Source: Anoplopoma fimbria (lineage: Eukaryota > Chordata > Actinopteri > Perciformes > Anoplopomatidae). Taken from it: a DNA stretch of 64,000 bases. Position numbers and translations under genes: made by a program. Location of the stretch: positions 9,188,219 to 9,252,218 of the forward strand of contig NC_072472.1 in assembly GCF_027596085.1 (NCBI RefSeq). The letters are read 5' to 3'. Shown in pieces: positions 53,078-64,000 of this stretch; position 1 is the stretch's first letter, and each line of letters starts with the position of its first letter. The notes below the pieces were generated by a model. The model searched no databases, was not told the origin of the DNA, and saw only the letters and a program-made list of their open reading frames with translations.

Positions 53078-53498
53078 TAGAGTTGGGTCGAATTTCCTGT
53101 TTTGCCGGTCCAGTCAGGTGTATTCCAGTTAGATTATATGCAAACTGACTGAACCAGCATTTGTCCTAATGACACATTCTGGAAAACTAATGTGGCCTAC
53201 ATTGTTGGTGAATAAATGCTGCAACTCCTCAAGACCCCAGCCAAGTTTCCAGGTCTTACTTCCAACCCTGCTGATTAAATTTGCAGCAACTTCGGGCCAT
53301 ACTCATTTAAGATGGGTTGACCTTTAAGCTGGACCATCTATTTATCTCCATCTATTTGGAGACAAGCAGCTCCTCTGAGATTTGGTTCGGCTGCTGAGCC
53401 AAGTGCGACACAAAATGGTAAAATTTGTTACACCGGTCCGATCCGGTGGCTTAATAACAAACCAATTCGAAATTTTGGGACACGCCCAACCTTGGCTA
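53078..53498. mobile_element. Possible decayed DNA transposon with inverted ends
   Basis: The left part TAGAGTTGGGTCGAATTTCC and the reverse complement of the right part (TAGCCAAGGTTGGGCGTGTC) share an inverted AG(G/A)GTTGGG core. GCCGGTCCAGTC on the left and GGATCGGACCGGTG read from the right are also alike. The match is weak and gapped and no target duplication is seen, so this is a guess at a strongly decayed MITE of about 420 bp. Confidence 0.3.
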
Positions 53499-55639
53499 CA
53501 AGTCCTAAATGTCAGCCACAGATCTGGATAAGTAATTCAATGGATGAATAACAGCATAAATGGTTTCTTTGTAAGTCCCCTTGGGATATTTACCTGAAGG
53601 GCAGGAACATCTTCTGGTTTGGAAGTGATAGGACTGCCATAACTGAAAAGTTCAAACACCTGGGGAGTCATGATCTTGAACTAACTTTTTTTTTTGCCTT
53701 ACCAGCAAAGCTTCTGCTGATGAAGTGATGATGAAACGTATCTCTACAGTCTGTTCTTGTGAATTACTGTAAGTTATTTTTGCTATCCCGAGAGAGGATG
53801 TTTTGATTGGACTCTGATTGGCTGCTTCCTGCTGCAGTGTCAGAGTGACGACTGCTCTCTTTCTCTCTGTTCCTTGGTCTCTCTTCCCCCTAGATAATCT
53901 GCTGAAAGTTTGTCCAACAGTGCTGCAAGTCCGCGACTCGACGAGCTTCAAAGTAAATTCACAGTCTTCTCCGACATGTCGTAGCCTCAGAGCACAGGCC
54001 GTCCCTGAGCTCCCGCTCCCTGCAGATCCGAAGCAGGTTTGCTGTCACTGCGCTTAATGAAGACCTTGCATTCTATTTCATCAACCCTTTCTTCTTCCTC
54101 TACCGCTTCACTACTACACATTGCATAAAGCAAATTCATTATTTATAAGTGCTCATCTCTTTACTAATGAGTACACTGATTTCAGAGTTGTTTCGTTTGG
54201 AGCGTCATGCTCTTGTGACAAAAATAAATGTCAACTTTTATTTTTTGGGAATGTACTTTTTGATGAACTTGAAAATGTATAAACTTTACGTCATGTCCTC
54301 TTCAGATAAACCTTAGAATCTGGAAAGAATAACAATGCAACTATTAATAGTAAGTGAGAATGAAAGAAAGAAAAGAACAATCATGAAGGAGCGAGTGATT
54401 CCAACGAGTGGCCTTATTCAGTCAAGAACCTGATGGTAACCTTTCAAGCTCAAACATTTATTTTAGCAAGTAACATTTCATACCAATTACACCTAGGACG
54501 GAGTAATTTCCTCTCCTTTCTTCTCTCCCTTAATCTCCTTACCTCTATTTCTATTGGATCTATATTTCCTTCAGTTCTCGCCATCTCTTCATTTGTCTCA
54601 TCTCAACTGCTTCCTTTTTTCCTTTCTTTCATTCTCCTTTTCTGCTCTCTGCATTTCCTCTCCTCTCTTTTTTCCACTCCACCTTTCACCATTTCACCTG
54701 TTAGTTCCAGCACAGTGTCGCCTGAGAGCTGTCAGCGTGCAGATACTCTCTCTCTCCCCTTGCGGTCGCAGAACCAACCTAATCAGACCCCCAGCAACAG
54801 CTCTTAGCGCCTCGTCCTCCTGCAAGACACTGATAGAAGTGCTGTGGTTTGTTTTCCTGCAAGTGTTAATTATGTAACCCAATTATACCATCACAGAGCT
54901 GACGCAGAGAAGCTAAATTAAAAGTGATTGGCTTCATTACAGTCGCCTGAAAGCTGCACAGGGTGCTTTCAGAGGCTCTATTTAAAGTTACTTCTGTGGT
55001 GAAAAACACTCCGAACTGTCGTTTGGCATCATTTTGGATTTTTTTCGAAATCGTTGCAGCATAGGTGTTGCATATTTTTTAGCGCAAATTAGATTTCTGT
55101 TCATTTCCATATGGTCGCATATAGACTGATGTTTAAAACCACCATGTGATGCACATGCCTCCCTTGCTTCCAGTCATGTTTCTTTCCTTTTTTGTATTGT
55201 TGTTGGTCCGGAAAAGTCATTACCAGAGTGAGACAAAGCCAAAAAGTCGTCATTCTCCTGCATTAGAACAACCTGGGAGCTTTCAAACCAGAAAGGTCAT
55301 GATCTGCATAAAGTTCTCCATCTCGACACGTAACTAATATGTAACCTGTGATCCATTCTACATAACAACTCAGTTAGGCGCACCCTCCTTTGATTAATGT
55401 AAAACCATGTTGGCTCATACAATATGTATGACCCATTCATACATTTGTACCACTGAAAATCTGCAAAAGTGAGTCACCAACGACAGTAATGGATGCTGGC
55501 ACAGTCTAAAACTGTGAGGCGATTTTTGCTCATTGCACTGAACTTTAAAGCTACTAACTATTAATATTCATCACTGAAAAGAATAATAATTAAAGTTAAG
55601 GTGAGGAGGATATTATTTATTATGAGTTTAACACTTAAC
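53499..55639. other. Non-coding; pyrimidine tract and conserved-looking block
   Basis: 54506-54683 is a pyrimidine-rich tract that keeps two overlapping + frames (124 and 107 codons) open. 54860-54985 has conserved-element texture. TCTTCCCCCTAG at 53882-53893 resembles a splice acceptor, but the following frame shows no family resemblance. Confidence 0.45.
54506..54683 (+). repeat. Pyrimidine-rich low-complexity tract
   Basis: Mostly C and T in irregular CTCCTTTCTTCTCTCCC units, interrupted by a few mixed segments. The Ser/Phe/Leu-rich frames here follow from composition. Confidence 0.65.
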
Positions 55640-55785
55640 AAGACTAGAGTCGACAGCCATGCTAGCAGCTCTATCAAGCTGAGCTTGGGCACTGGCTCAT
55701 TTAAACAAAGTGCTATAATCAGAATGCCAACATGGTCCTTCATTGCCATCCTTAGAGCCACAACACTAGCTCTGTGTAGGTGCCG
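55640..55785 (-). repeat. Decayed teleost repeat family D fragment
   Basis: GACAGCCATGCTAGCAGCTC, AAGCTGAGCTTGGGCACTGG, AAGTGCTATAATCAGAATGC and CAACATGGTCC, then ATTGCCATCCTTAGAGCC, match a long teleost repeat that I remember by its CATGCTAGCAGCTCTGTGAGG and CATCCCTAGAGCCATGCTGCTAGC segments. The same family's end seems to occur at 63292-63400. Orientation is uncertain because the family contains both segments in inverted form. Confidence 0.5.
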
Positions 55786-55956
55786 TATAATCATACTTCA
55801 TTGATAATGGATTGGCAACATAGGCACACAAACCAGCAACTCTTACATCACATTTTGTTCCAAATACTGTTGCAGTCAAGTTTGTGTTGCTCTGTGAAAG
55901 ACTGTTTTAACTTTAAATTTTGGGTTCATGCAGGACCAGGTAGTACGAACAGTTCT

Positions 55957-56355
55957 GAAAAGTGAAGCTAATGCGGAAGTGCCTTAAACTTTTATCTCTA
56001 ATGACAAGAAGGGGGCGACTCCTCTGGTTGCAAAAATAAATCAGATTGTATGGAGGCCTATGAGAAACTGACCCTTCTTCTCACTTGATTTATAACCTCA
56101 GTAAAGTTTGTGAAAATTAGTTTATGGTCTCAATCCATAGTTTCAAAACTACCGCAATACAGCATAATGTTCATTTAGTGAATTATGGTCCTGTTTAGAT
56201 TAAAAAAAAGAACATTTTAAAAGAAGAAAAGATAAATAAAGCAGGGTCTGCTTTTGGGCAGGTCTACCTTGTGATTGACCGGACACTACAGCTACCAGAG
56301 CCATATACGACGTCTCTACATCACTCCTCCAGAGTCCAAATATGGTCACTTCCAT
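55957..56355 (+). repeat. Teleost interspersed repeat family E, near full-length
   Basis: Landmarks in order: AAGTGAAGCTAATGCGGAAG, GTGCCTTAAAC, GGGGGCGACTCCTCTGGTTG, CTATGAGAAACTGACCC, TTCTCACTTGATTTATAACC, GTTTATGGTCTCAATC, ACAGCATAATGTTCATTTAG, AAAGCAGGGTCTGCTTTTGG, CTACCTTGTGATTGACCGG and AGTCCAAATATGGTCACTTC. I recognise this order from a very common teleost repeat marked by AGGGGGCGACTCC. It is better preserved than the other remnants here. The class is unknown to me, and terminal repeats were not found. Confidence 0.7.
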
Positions 56356-59300
56356 TCACTGATTGACATTTGATTGAGTTGGTTGTTGGTTGGTTGGTTT
56401 GATTGATTGAGTTGGTTTTTGCACATGGGGGAGATCTGCACTCTACTGAATGCACCTTTCTAGTTATTCAATTAGATTGTGCATATATCTGCTATATCAT
56501 AGTAAATGTCAATAAAGACTAATACGATTGTGAACTTTGTGATACTGATACATGATGCTACTGCAATTTTTCCACCATCCGCTGTCTTTATGATCATGTG
56601 ACTACCCACAAAAGTAGGTCACATTATGACAAAGTGAAAATCTGAGCCAGCCCCCCTTTCTTTGGGCTCAACATCCGAAAGAGGGGTTTGGGTGTGAGGC
56701 CCTGCAACAGTCTAACATCTTGTCCAGAGGATGTAAACATAAATTTGCCTCAAGCTACAAAACTGAAGATTAGCTGCAGCTCTGTGGGCTTTTGAAATGA
56801 AGACTTACTTACTTACTGTACAAACTGCATAGTTACTTGCTCCTTCATCGACTCTTTTACTTATTGTGTTCGTTAATACGCTTTAAGTTCCGTTAACTTA
56901 TAGTTCTGAATAAATATTCTACATATAAGTGAAAAGGGTACAGGCCTCTGAACTAATTTCAAGGTATCCCCCTTGACCCACTTCTGAAGACAAAGCATGT
57001 TAAGGATGCCTGTGACATTTAGTTTGTTTGGAGTGAATTACTTTATCTGAGTAGCTTGATTTCACATCAACTCCACAGCATGACTCTGACATGAATGCCT
57101 CCTCTTGATCAAGGGCCTCATCTACCTGGTGAGGCAGCAGAGGAAAAAGAAAAGAGAAAAAGACTTTCACCGGGAGAGAGACTAAGAGGAGAGGGGAGGG
57201 AAAATAACTAAATGAGGGGCGAGGAAGAGGGGTGTTGAAGGGTGCGAAGGAAATGCATTCAGCTCGGTTAAGTGTGACTGCCACACATTACTGTATATAT
57301 AGCCTCCATAAACAGACAGAGCTATTTTTATGTTCCAAACCAAAAGCGATCCTTCGCTCGAAAATTGTTGTTTTCCACTTCACGGTCACTGTTCATTTCA
57401 GCTTTCCACACATAAAACAAGCATGAAAGTTAAGCTTGTTTTAATGACGCTTAATTTATGTTGGAGGGGAGTCACGCTTACCCAAATATTGGTAACGTTC
57501 TCATTGCTGCATCACACTTATGTTCATCATCATCTAACACTAATGGTGATAATCGTGCAGCCTTTCAAACTTAGCACTCCTCCTCTGTTCCCAGCCCACC
57601 GGTTTGTTAGCGTCTGCAGTCGTTCCTGCTTCTCTCACTTTCTTTCTTCTTCCCAACATGTCCTCAAACTCCTACACTTCCCTGCCTCCTCTCTTCGGCT
57701 CAGTCACTGCCTCCTCCAGAAAGTAGTTGTAAGCACTTTCAAAAAAAGTGCTCCAACATGAGGTATGTACCAACACTGCCCCCCAAAGGCTGAAGGAATT
57801 TGGGAAAAACTGGTGAAGACGTTCAGGAGGCTTGAGAAGATGTTCCATCTAAGCCTCATTAATAACATTTATATTTTTAAACATTTGAAATGGATCTTCC
57901 CCCAAATTACTCAACTAATCATGACAAAAGCTAAGCAAAACTTTGTATGCTGACTTCATGAATCTTTTTGAAATGCACTTTTTCTGCCTCTATCCCGTAA
58001 TAGCAATGAACTGCAGTGGCTGATCTGTTATGCTTCCCATGTACACACTTGCTATAACTCTCTCTCTGTCTATACTAATAACATAATATAATTCATTGAG
58101 GATACACAACGTACAAGATCTATTTGACAAAGTGAGTGTAAAACAGAATCAAGACAGATTCATCAAGGCAAAGTGAAGACAATACCTGTTAGATGATCCT
58201 TTCTTCTTTACAAGTTTTTGCAGTCTTTAAAAGACCAGTCCAAGGTCTGAATACAATTGCAGGTGAATGTTAACATTATCAATGGTAGAGCAAAATTGCT
58301 GGGGAAACGCTGTGATTTGAAAAGGTCCCTTGAATGCATAAATGCATGTGCAATAAAGAACTAAAAATCTTAAATTCTTAAATTCCTCATTCAGTATCTT
58401 AAGGGATAAGCGGTCATGATTAAAAGTACTCTAGTCTTGCAATCAGCTTTAATTTATTCTTTCTATTTTCTCATAAAACTTGCACTACAAAGTACATCCA
58501 ATTTTCTGGCATTAATACTGTAAGTGTTGATTTTGCAGTGACAGTTATTTGTTTTCTTGTTTATTTAGTCAGCCAGCAGATATTGCTGTGGGGCAGCTTT
58601 TCTTATCCACCTCAAAATAGTTAAATCAAGTCTGATGGATGTGGACTTTCATAACCACTGACAGAGCGTTTTACTTTTTATAACACCCTGAGTTTAATTA
58701 ACAGTGATGATTGTGCTGCATACCAATTGCTTTGTAAAAGTATGTGTCACTTTTGACTAAATGTTGGCTACATCCTTTTGGGGAGCCAACACAAGAACAG
58801 GATCGGTGTTGACAAGTGAAAAAACAATGGTGTCAGAATCAATAAGGCACTGCAATAACTTTGACTATAAGAATCTGCAAAGTGGTGTCCTACCTTATGA
58901 TGAGCACTTTTTTTTTTAGAATTCTGATCTTCATTTTTGTTGTTGGATATGAATAAAAACACATTTTAGAAGTGCCAGACATGTTTCATGCACACTCTGA
59001 GGTGGTTAGATATTTTGTTTTTGCAAAGCAGTGTTTTGCTGTGCTGCAATGCAATCACAAACATCAGCATTTCCATTCCCACTGCATAAAAATTACCATT
59101 TGCCCCTCTGCGCGAGGCATTGCTGTACTCTACACGGAACCTCGGTCACCTACAAGTCATTGATATTCAGTATTCAGGGTGGTTTCTGAGCTGCATACAG
59201 AGTTAGCACACTCCTTTACTCCCTACAGTGGCCAACAGCATCGCCACACACTCTCTGCCATGTGATGTTAGTGGAGTCTGTTATGGTTTACTGCAGTAGT

Positions 59301-62300
59301 GACACACAAACTACAATTATCAAGAGGCCAGGATGTCCCTAATCATTTGATTATTAACATTTTGCCCCAAAAAATAAATACAAAATTACAATCAATAATA
59401 ACATATTGAACAGCAAGATAAAATAATCACAAAAACCTTTGCAATAATGGAGGGGATCCATTTAAAGGGAGCACTGGAAGTTTGGTTTTGTATAAAAGGC
59501 AGGTGCTGTTATGTACAGTCTCCTGATCATTGTTGTACTTTACTTTACTGGCATAGGTTTCACAGAGTGTTTATTTGTCTGCTGTAATCCTAATAGCTGC
59601 GACTGATGGTGTGAGGACAGAGATGAGGATGCCAAATGACTCATGATCATAAAGATGCAATGCTACGTGCATCATGAAACAGTGAGTAAGACTACCAATT
59701 AGTCAATCCAAATGAATCTTGCTACTGGCAGTGAGTATTAAGTATCCCAGATCAAGTCCCATGAATCACTAATTTACATCTCTACTGTGTTGCTTGTAAA
59801 TCACAAGAACATTTGAATTTTACAATTCAATGGGTTTGGCAGCATTTTGTTTTCTGAGGAGACAGTTCAAGCAAGCAAGTGCTCAGATTCATGATTGGAC
59901 TTGCAAATGCAATGGCTGGAAGACATTAGTCTCTGTTATGTGTAAAACAACCGTGAACTAATAGTTGGTCGTGAAAAACAATAAAACAGACGTGGTTGTT
60001 GGATACGTATCTTTGATAGATCATCAGTCCTTCAAAGACACCAGTGAGCAAGGACTCATACATAGTCTAGTAGTGTTGACAATGCTAAATCACCCTTAAA
60101 CAGTGAGAGGGCATCTGTGAGGCTCCTTTAAATATTACTTTATCACCATGACAATTCACCACAACAATCATCTAGCTCCAGTTAGCTTTCACTACTTGTT
60201 ATATAGTTCCGTTAGTACAAAAGCCTGACCAATCCTCAGATTTGAGCCTATCACATACATGCAAATGGTGACCAATAATTTACTGTACATCAAGGAGCAC
60301 TGACAAGTTTGGTTATAAATGTAAAATGTTCTGCTCAGTATTTTCTTTGGTTTTTAACAGCAAAATGGAATGATTGTAATTTTAAAAAAAAGAAAAAAGA
60401 TTACATTTGGTTATGTGACTAAGAGTCAAATAAAGTGAACTTACTGTTAGCTACACAGCATATATAAATCAAGAAGGTGCTAAGATTGGATAACACATAG
60501 CCACCATATGCTACTGGTCGTACCAGACCAAATAAATGGACTTGCATTTTGATGTGGACTAAAGGGAGATCGAACCGCAGATCTTCCGATACGTTTGCCA
60601 CGTACCTTAAAAATTCATGCAAACTTCTTTGCTGGCTGAGACAAAGCAGCCCCTCCTCCCTCTACCAGCGAGCAGCACCTGCAAGCAGTAAATCACATCA
60701 GCAGAGGGAGGAGGACAGAGGACAGGAGGCAAGGCTGATACTGAATGATGTCTGTTTTCTTCTTTCTTTATAAACTGCACTCAGGAATATTATTTATTTT
60801 AAAGACATTTTGATTTGTTACCAGAGAGATATTGAGTTTGTATACTGTCTTTGCTGTTAGAAACACTACTGTTGCTGTTTTTATAAACACACTTTTAGGT
60901 GTATTTTAAATGCTAGAAAGGTGCACTCAGTAGAGTGCAAATCACCGCAGGTGTGTGTGCAATGACCACTACTATATTGTGTGATTGAATGAATACAACC
61001 AGTGCTATAAGGCATCGTCTAAAAGACTTCATTTCAAACTTAAAAACATGCAACGATGTGACATTATACAAGCAATGGGCTCAAAGTCATTGTATAATAA
61101 ACCTCATATAGTCATGCCAAAACACAAAGGTACAGCAGCGTCTGCACTGGCACTATATTAGTTGTTAGAAGGTAGCCAAACAAACTGTCTAAAACACTAA
61201 AAGTGAGAAAGTGCGAGTCGCCGCAACCATGCGAGGTACTTTAGCATGCAACCACAACTAGGCACCAAAAATATTATGTAGTTTTTCCGCAGCACAATGC
61301 GAAATGAGCCATGGACAGACACAGAGGTGCACTCTCACATTACACCGTCACACACAAGACGGAACACATCATCTCCTCTGAGGCTAACCCCTGACGGAGA
61401 CAATAAATATAATCTAATCCTGTTCTGAAGTTATTCTTTTCTTAAAAAAAGTAATTTTTTTTATTATTAATAATGAAAAAGAACCGCAGAAAGTATTGAT
61501 AGGAGTAGTAGTATGAATAACCAGCCTTAGTTTGTACTGCTTATTAATACATTGTTAGAGGAAAACTGTGTTATTTCTTATTTTGAAAGCTATATAGTGT
61601 CACATTAAAAAAAGGTTCACTGTTTGTTTACAGTGTGGCCAGTGTGTCTTTTTCACAACCTGAATAAGTGGCCTGAGAGCTGAAGCCATCAATGGACTGC
61701 TTTGTTTCTGAAAGGCTGCTGGAAATAACTTCATTTAATCTGATCTCTCCATCATCCTTTCTGTTAGAGCTGAGGAGAGCAACCTTCTTCTCCTTTCTTT
61801 CCCTGTGAAGCACTGGACACTTCCAATAGTGTTTGGCTGTTAAACACTGATAGTAACCCTAATTACCTTCTCTCTCCCGACAACATGGACCTGTGCGCTG
61901 TGTCATCTGCTCTCTTTGTACATCTGCATAACCCCGAGAGGATTAGGAAGTGATCCCTGCCTCAACCGTGTCACTGGAACACTGCCTAATGAGACACACA
62001 CACACACATGCACTATGCTCTCACACAGAAAAAAAGAAATGGGAAGTAATGAATATCATGCCAGCTGCACTGTAGACTCAACTACCCAATTACTGTCAGT
62101 GTGGTGAAGCTGCATGCTGTAAACAATGCAGCTCTGGTAAGGGCTGAGAAATCTCCCAGTGGCTCTAAACATTAGTGAAACAAGAATAGGTAGTAACAAT
62201 AAAAGCAATAAATGAATGCTTATTTCCATAATTAGCTGTTTTAGACTTCTCATCTAAAGTGTTTTTGTCATATTTCAGACACTACAGGTAACGAGATGTG

Positions 62301-62682
62301 ATGGCATTGATGCCAGTTAGACGGAATAAAGCTCTGTCTTTCATGACAGTTAGACGTACTACACTGAAGGCCTTTCTTTTACACTGGCGACCCTCTTAAC
62401 AGCCACAGATGATGTCACTGTCAAGCCACAACTACGCACAGCACATCCGCTGCTCCAAAGTATGATGCAGGTCGATGTGTGGCTATGATGAGCATCATAA
62501 TGTAATAGAGGTAGTTTGGGCTCAGAAATAATTGAGTCTGGAAATAATTTCTATCCCGCAGAACAATAAAGACCCGTTTAAAGAAAACTCTCTCTAGACT
62601 TCCTGAACTGTTAGTGAGTCATGACGGGGGTAGCTCCGCAGTGATTAAAGAGGGTGGAAGTAGTGAATGTAATTGTCATGAT
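56356..62682. other. Non-coding, no gene recognised
   Basis: A GTTG/GATT-rich stretch lies at 56370-56420 and a purine-rich tract at 57120-57232. Short CA runs occur near 61996. 57330-57761 is a 143-codon + frame with mixed composition, partly in pyrimidine-rich DNA, without family resemblance. The rest is unique AT-rich sequence with no exon support. Confidence 0.45.
57120..57232 (+). repeat. Purine-rich low-complexity tract
   Basis: GAGGCAGCAGAGGAAAAAG is followed by AAAAGAGAAAAAG and GGAGAGGGGAGGG-type DNA, broken by a CTTTCACC segment. This explains the Phe/Leu/Ser/Pro-rich minus-strand frame. Confidence 0.65.
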
Positions 62683-62745
62683 TGGGGGCGACTGTGGCTC
62701 AGGGGTGAGGGCGGCTCGACCTTTAATCACAAAGTTGGCTTTAAA
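62683..62745 (+). mobile_element. tRNA-derived SINE head fragment
   Basis: GGGGGCGACTGTGGCTCAGG, then GGTGAGGGCGGCTCGACC, then TTTAATCACAAAGTTGGC. TGGCTCAGGGGTGAG fits an RNA polymerase III A box. The downstream part, where GGTTCGAATCC should stand, reads TTAAAGGTTAAC, so the B box is lost. It is a truncated or decayed SINE head and not a working tRNA gene. Confidence 0.55.
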
Positions 62746-62840
62746 GGTTAACAGATAGTGGACTTTTAAAGGCCGATATAATAACATGAAGCAGGAGTAG
62801 ACGATTAAACGGCCAATACCTATCAAGGCCGATGGTGTTA
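62746..62840. repeat. Remnant of a GGCCGATA-type teleost repeat
   Basis: AAAGGCCGATATAATAAC at 62768, CGGCCAATACC at 62811 and AAGGCCGATGG at 62826 repeat the GGCCGATA/GGCCAATA theme of a fish repeat rich in CGGCCGATATATCGG. Only about 80 bp can be recognised. Confidence 0.4.
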
Positions 62841-63199
62841 CGTAATGTATTCGAGAGATAACTTCTGTGGGAAGAAATAAACTGAAAGCAGATATGTCAT
62901 GAATACTACTTGTCAGCTTGCTGTAAAATCAACTGTTTCCAAAACCAAAATAAAATGTTGAATGTTGGATGGAGTTGAGTATTACTTTGTGTAAAAAATA
63001 TCGAAAAAAATCGAATTGATAAATACTGAAAAAACATAATTTAGTGCTGCACAGTGTAGTATGAGTGCAATTGTATAGAGTCCTCAACAATTGTTTGGAT
63101 TGTTATCAGGAGTAAATCACATGTACAGATATTTTCAACAAAAAAGGCCCTCATAATGTGTATGGAGCCACCAAAGTCCCTGTTAGAACTGTTATGGTA

Positions 63200-63291
63200 G
63201 TAATAAGTACTCATTTTGGAACTAGGTATCAGCAAGCACTCAAATGTTAGTACATATACTTGGTCTGAAATATTGGTATCGGTGCATCCCT
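63200..63291 (-). repeat. End of an AGGGATGCACCGATA-type DNA element
   Basis: On the + strand TTGGTATCGGTGCATCCCTG marks the element end; its reverse complement CAGGGATGCACCGATACCAA is the start of a common vertebrate, and especially fish, hAT-like MITE as I remember it. The other end is not recognisable, so the left boundary is a guess. Confidence 0.5.
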
Positions 63292-63400
63292 GATCCATGC
63301 AATAGTTGTTGAGATATTTTGGTCTGGATCACAGTGTTGACCCGACCAACCAATAGAGAGACCATCATTTCCATCTCTAGAGCCATGCCACTAGCAATTT
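63292..63400 (+). repeat. Teleost repeat family D, 3' part
   Basis: CATGCAATAGTTGTTGAGAT, ATTTTGGTCTGGATCACAG, CCCGACCAACC and CCATCTCTAGAGCCATGCC form the recognisable end of the long teleost repeat in which ATCCAATAGTTGTTGAGATATTTCAGTCTGG precedes ACCGACCGACAGACC. The copy is decayed and abuts the AGGGATGCACCGATA end. Confidence 0.6.
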
Positions 63401-64000
63401 TGTGTGTATTCCAATCTTAAATTACACACTTAAAACAACTATTAGTTACTGATAAGTATGGAAGTATTGTCAATAAATGACTTTTAATAACAGGTCTGCA
63501 TCCATTTGAATTGCATGTTAAGAACTCAATCTAAAGTGAGCCAGACTGCCACGACCTCTGGCAGCTGAAAAGTAACTAAGCATGTACAGCATGGCACAAA
63601 GCCAGGTTTTTAGTCCTTGATTTGGTGCCAAACACGACAGAACCGACAAAACAATTGTTTCAAGGACGAGGGAGGGTTGAAGAGGCAGTCTGCTGAACAG
63701 AAGTTTAACTCTTTTATATCACCAAAAAGGCATTTCTGTTTTGTTTGATGGTGGTGGTTTTTATCAGAGATGATAAGCAGAAGAAAGAGGGGCATGGCAA
63801 AGATTTGGGATTTGGGTTGAGGAAGTATTTTGGGCTAGCAGAACATACTGGAATATGGATAGAGAATTTCAAAATAAGACCAGTACTTACAGCCACACAT
63901 TAGAAAAATAGGATGAAAAAAGTGAGGAATTACAACATCGTTAAAGACCAATTCATTGGTTAGGTGAGGAAATCAAAGTGTGTATTTCTGGTTAATCACA
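63401..64000. other. Non-coding, no gene recognised
   Basis: Unique AT-rich DNA to the end of the window. The two overlapping minus-strand frames (61 and 60 codons) have no recognisable character. Confidence 0.5.

Noticed and set aside
53882..54057. CTTCCCCCTAG followed by an open frame
   Set aside because: The frame has no family resemblance and the signal alone is weak evidence for an exon.
54433..54877. Two overlapping + frames of 124 and 107 codons
   Set aside because: Both run through a pyrimidine-rich tract and consist mainly of Ser, Phe, Leu and Pro.

Overview
The window looks like non-coding nuclear DNA from a ray-finned fish, probably a spiny-rayed (percomorph) teleost. The sequence is AT-rich. 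Long (CA)n/(TG)n microsatellites are frequent, and several interspersed repeats match families I recognise from teleost genomes. I found no prokaryotic operon structure, no viral gene and no convincing host protein-coding gene. The best reading is a gene desert or the inside of very large introns. Nearly all open frames of 60-180 codons look like chance frames, frames kept open by simple repeats, or frames inside transposon remnants. Repeat families and conserved-looking blocks were recognised by eye and from memory, with no database search behind them.

Layout. 1-5.4 kb: unique non-coding DNA. 5.41-6.00 kb: a complete 591-bp MITE with 28-bp terminal inverted repeats and TA target duplication. 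It still carries, on the minus strand, the first 33 codons of a pogo/Tigger-like transposase. 9.2-9.7 kb: a decayed teleost repeat. 16.26-17.31 kb: the 3' kilobase of a 5'-truncated non-LTR retrotransposon (L2/Rex1/CR1 group) with a 286-codon reverse-transcriptase tail and a 33-bp in-frame tandem duplication. 19.0, 31.8, 36.8, 39.8 and 45.5 kb: five decayed copies of one teleost repeat family. 28.9 and 31.1 kb: two dinucleotide arrays of 112 and 127 bp, in opposite orientation. 30.2-30.5 kb: another teleost repeat followed at once by a perfect 33-bp-arm hairpin. 41.2, 49.4, 52.2, 53.1, 55.6-56.4 and 62.7-63.4 kb: further repeat remnants, including two pieces with tRNA-derived SINE features.

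Between these lie long stretches of unique DNA. Some blocks (for example 36.3-36.7, 42.3-42.5, 43.74-43.86 and 54.86-54.99 kb) have the mixed, homeodomain-core-rich texture often seen in vertebrate conserved non-coding elements; only an alignment could show whether they are conserved. One short frame at 43,687-43,743 follows a strong splice-acceptor-like tract and is the best, still weak, candidate host exon.

I saw no new molecular system. The items most worth checking are the MITE with its retained transposase N-terminus and repeated subterminal motif, the perfect hairpin at 30,426-30,505, the in-frame duplication in the retrotransposon, and the candidate exon and conserved block at 43.7 kb.
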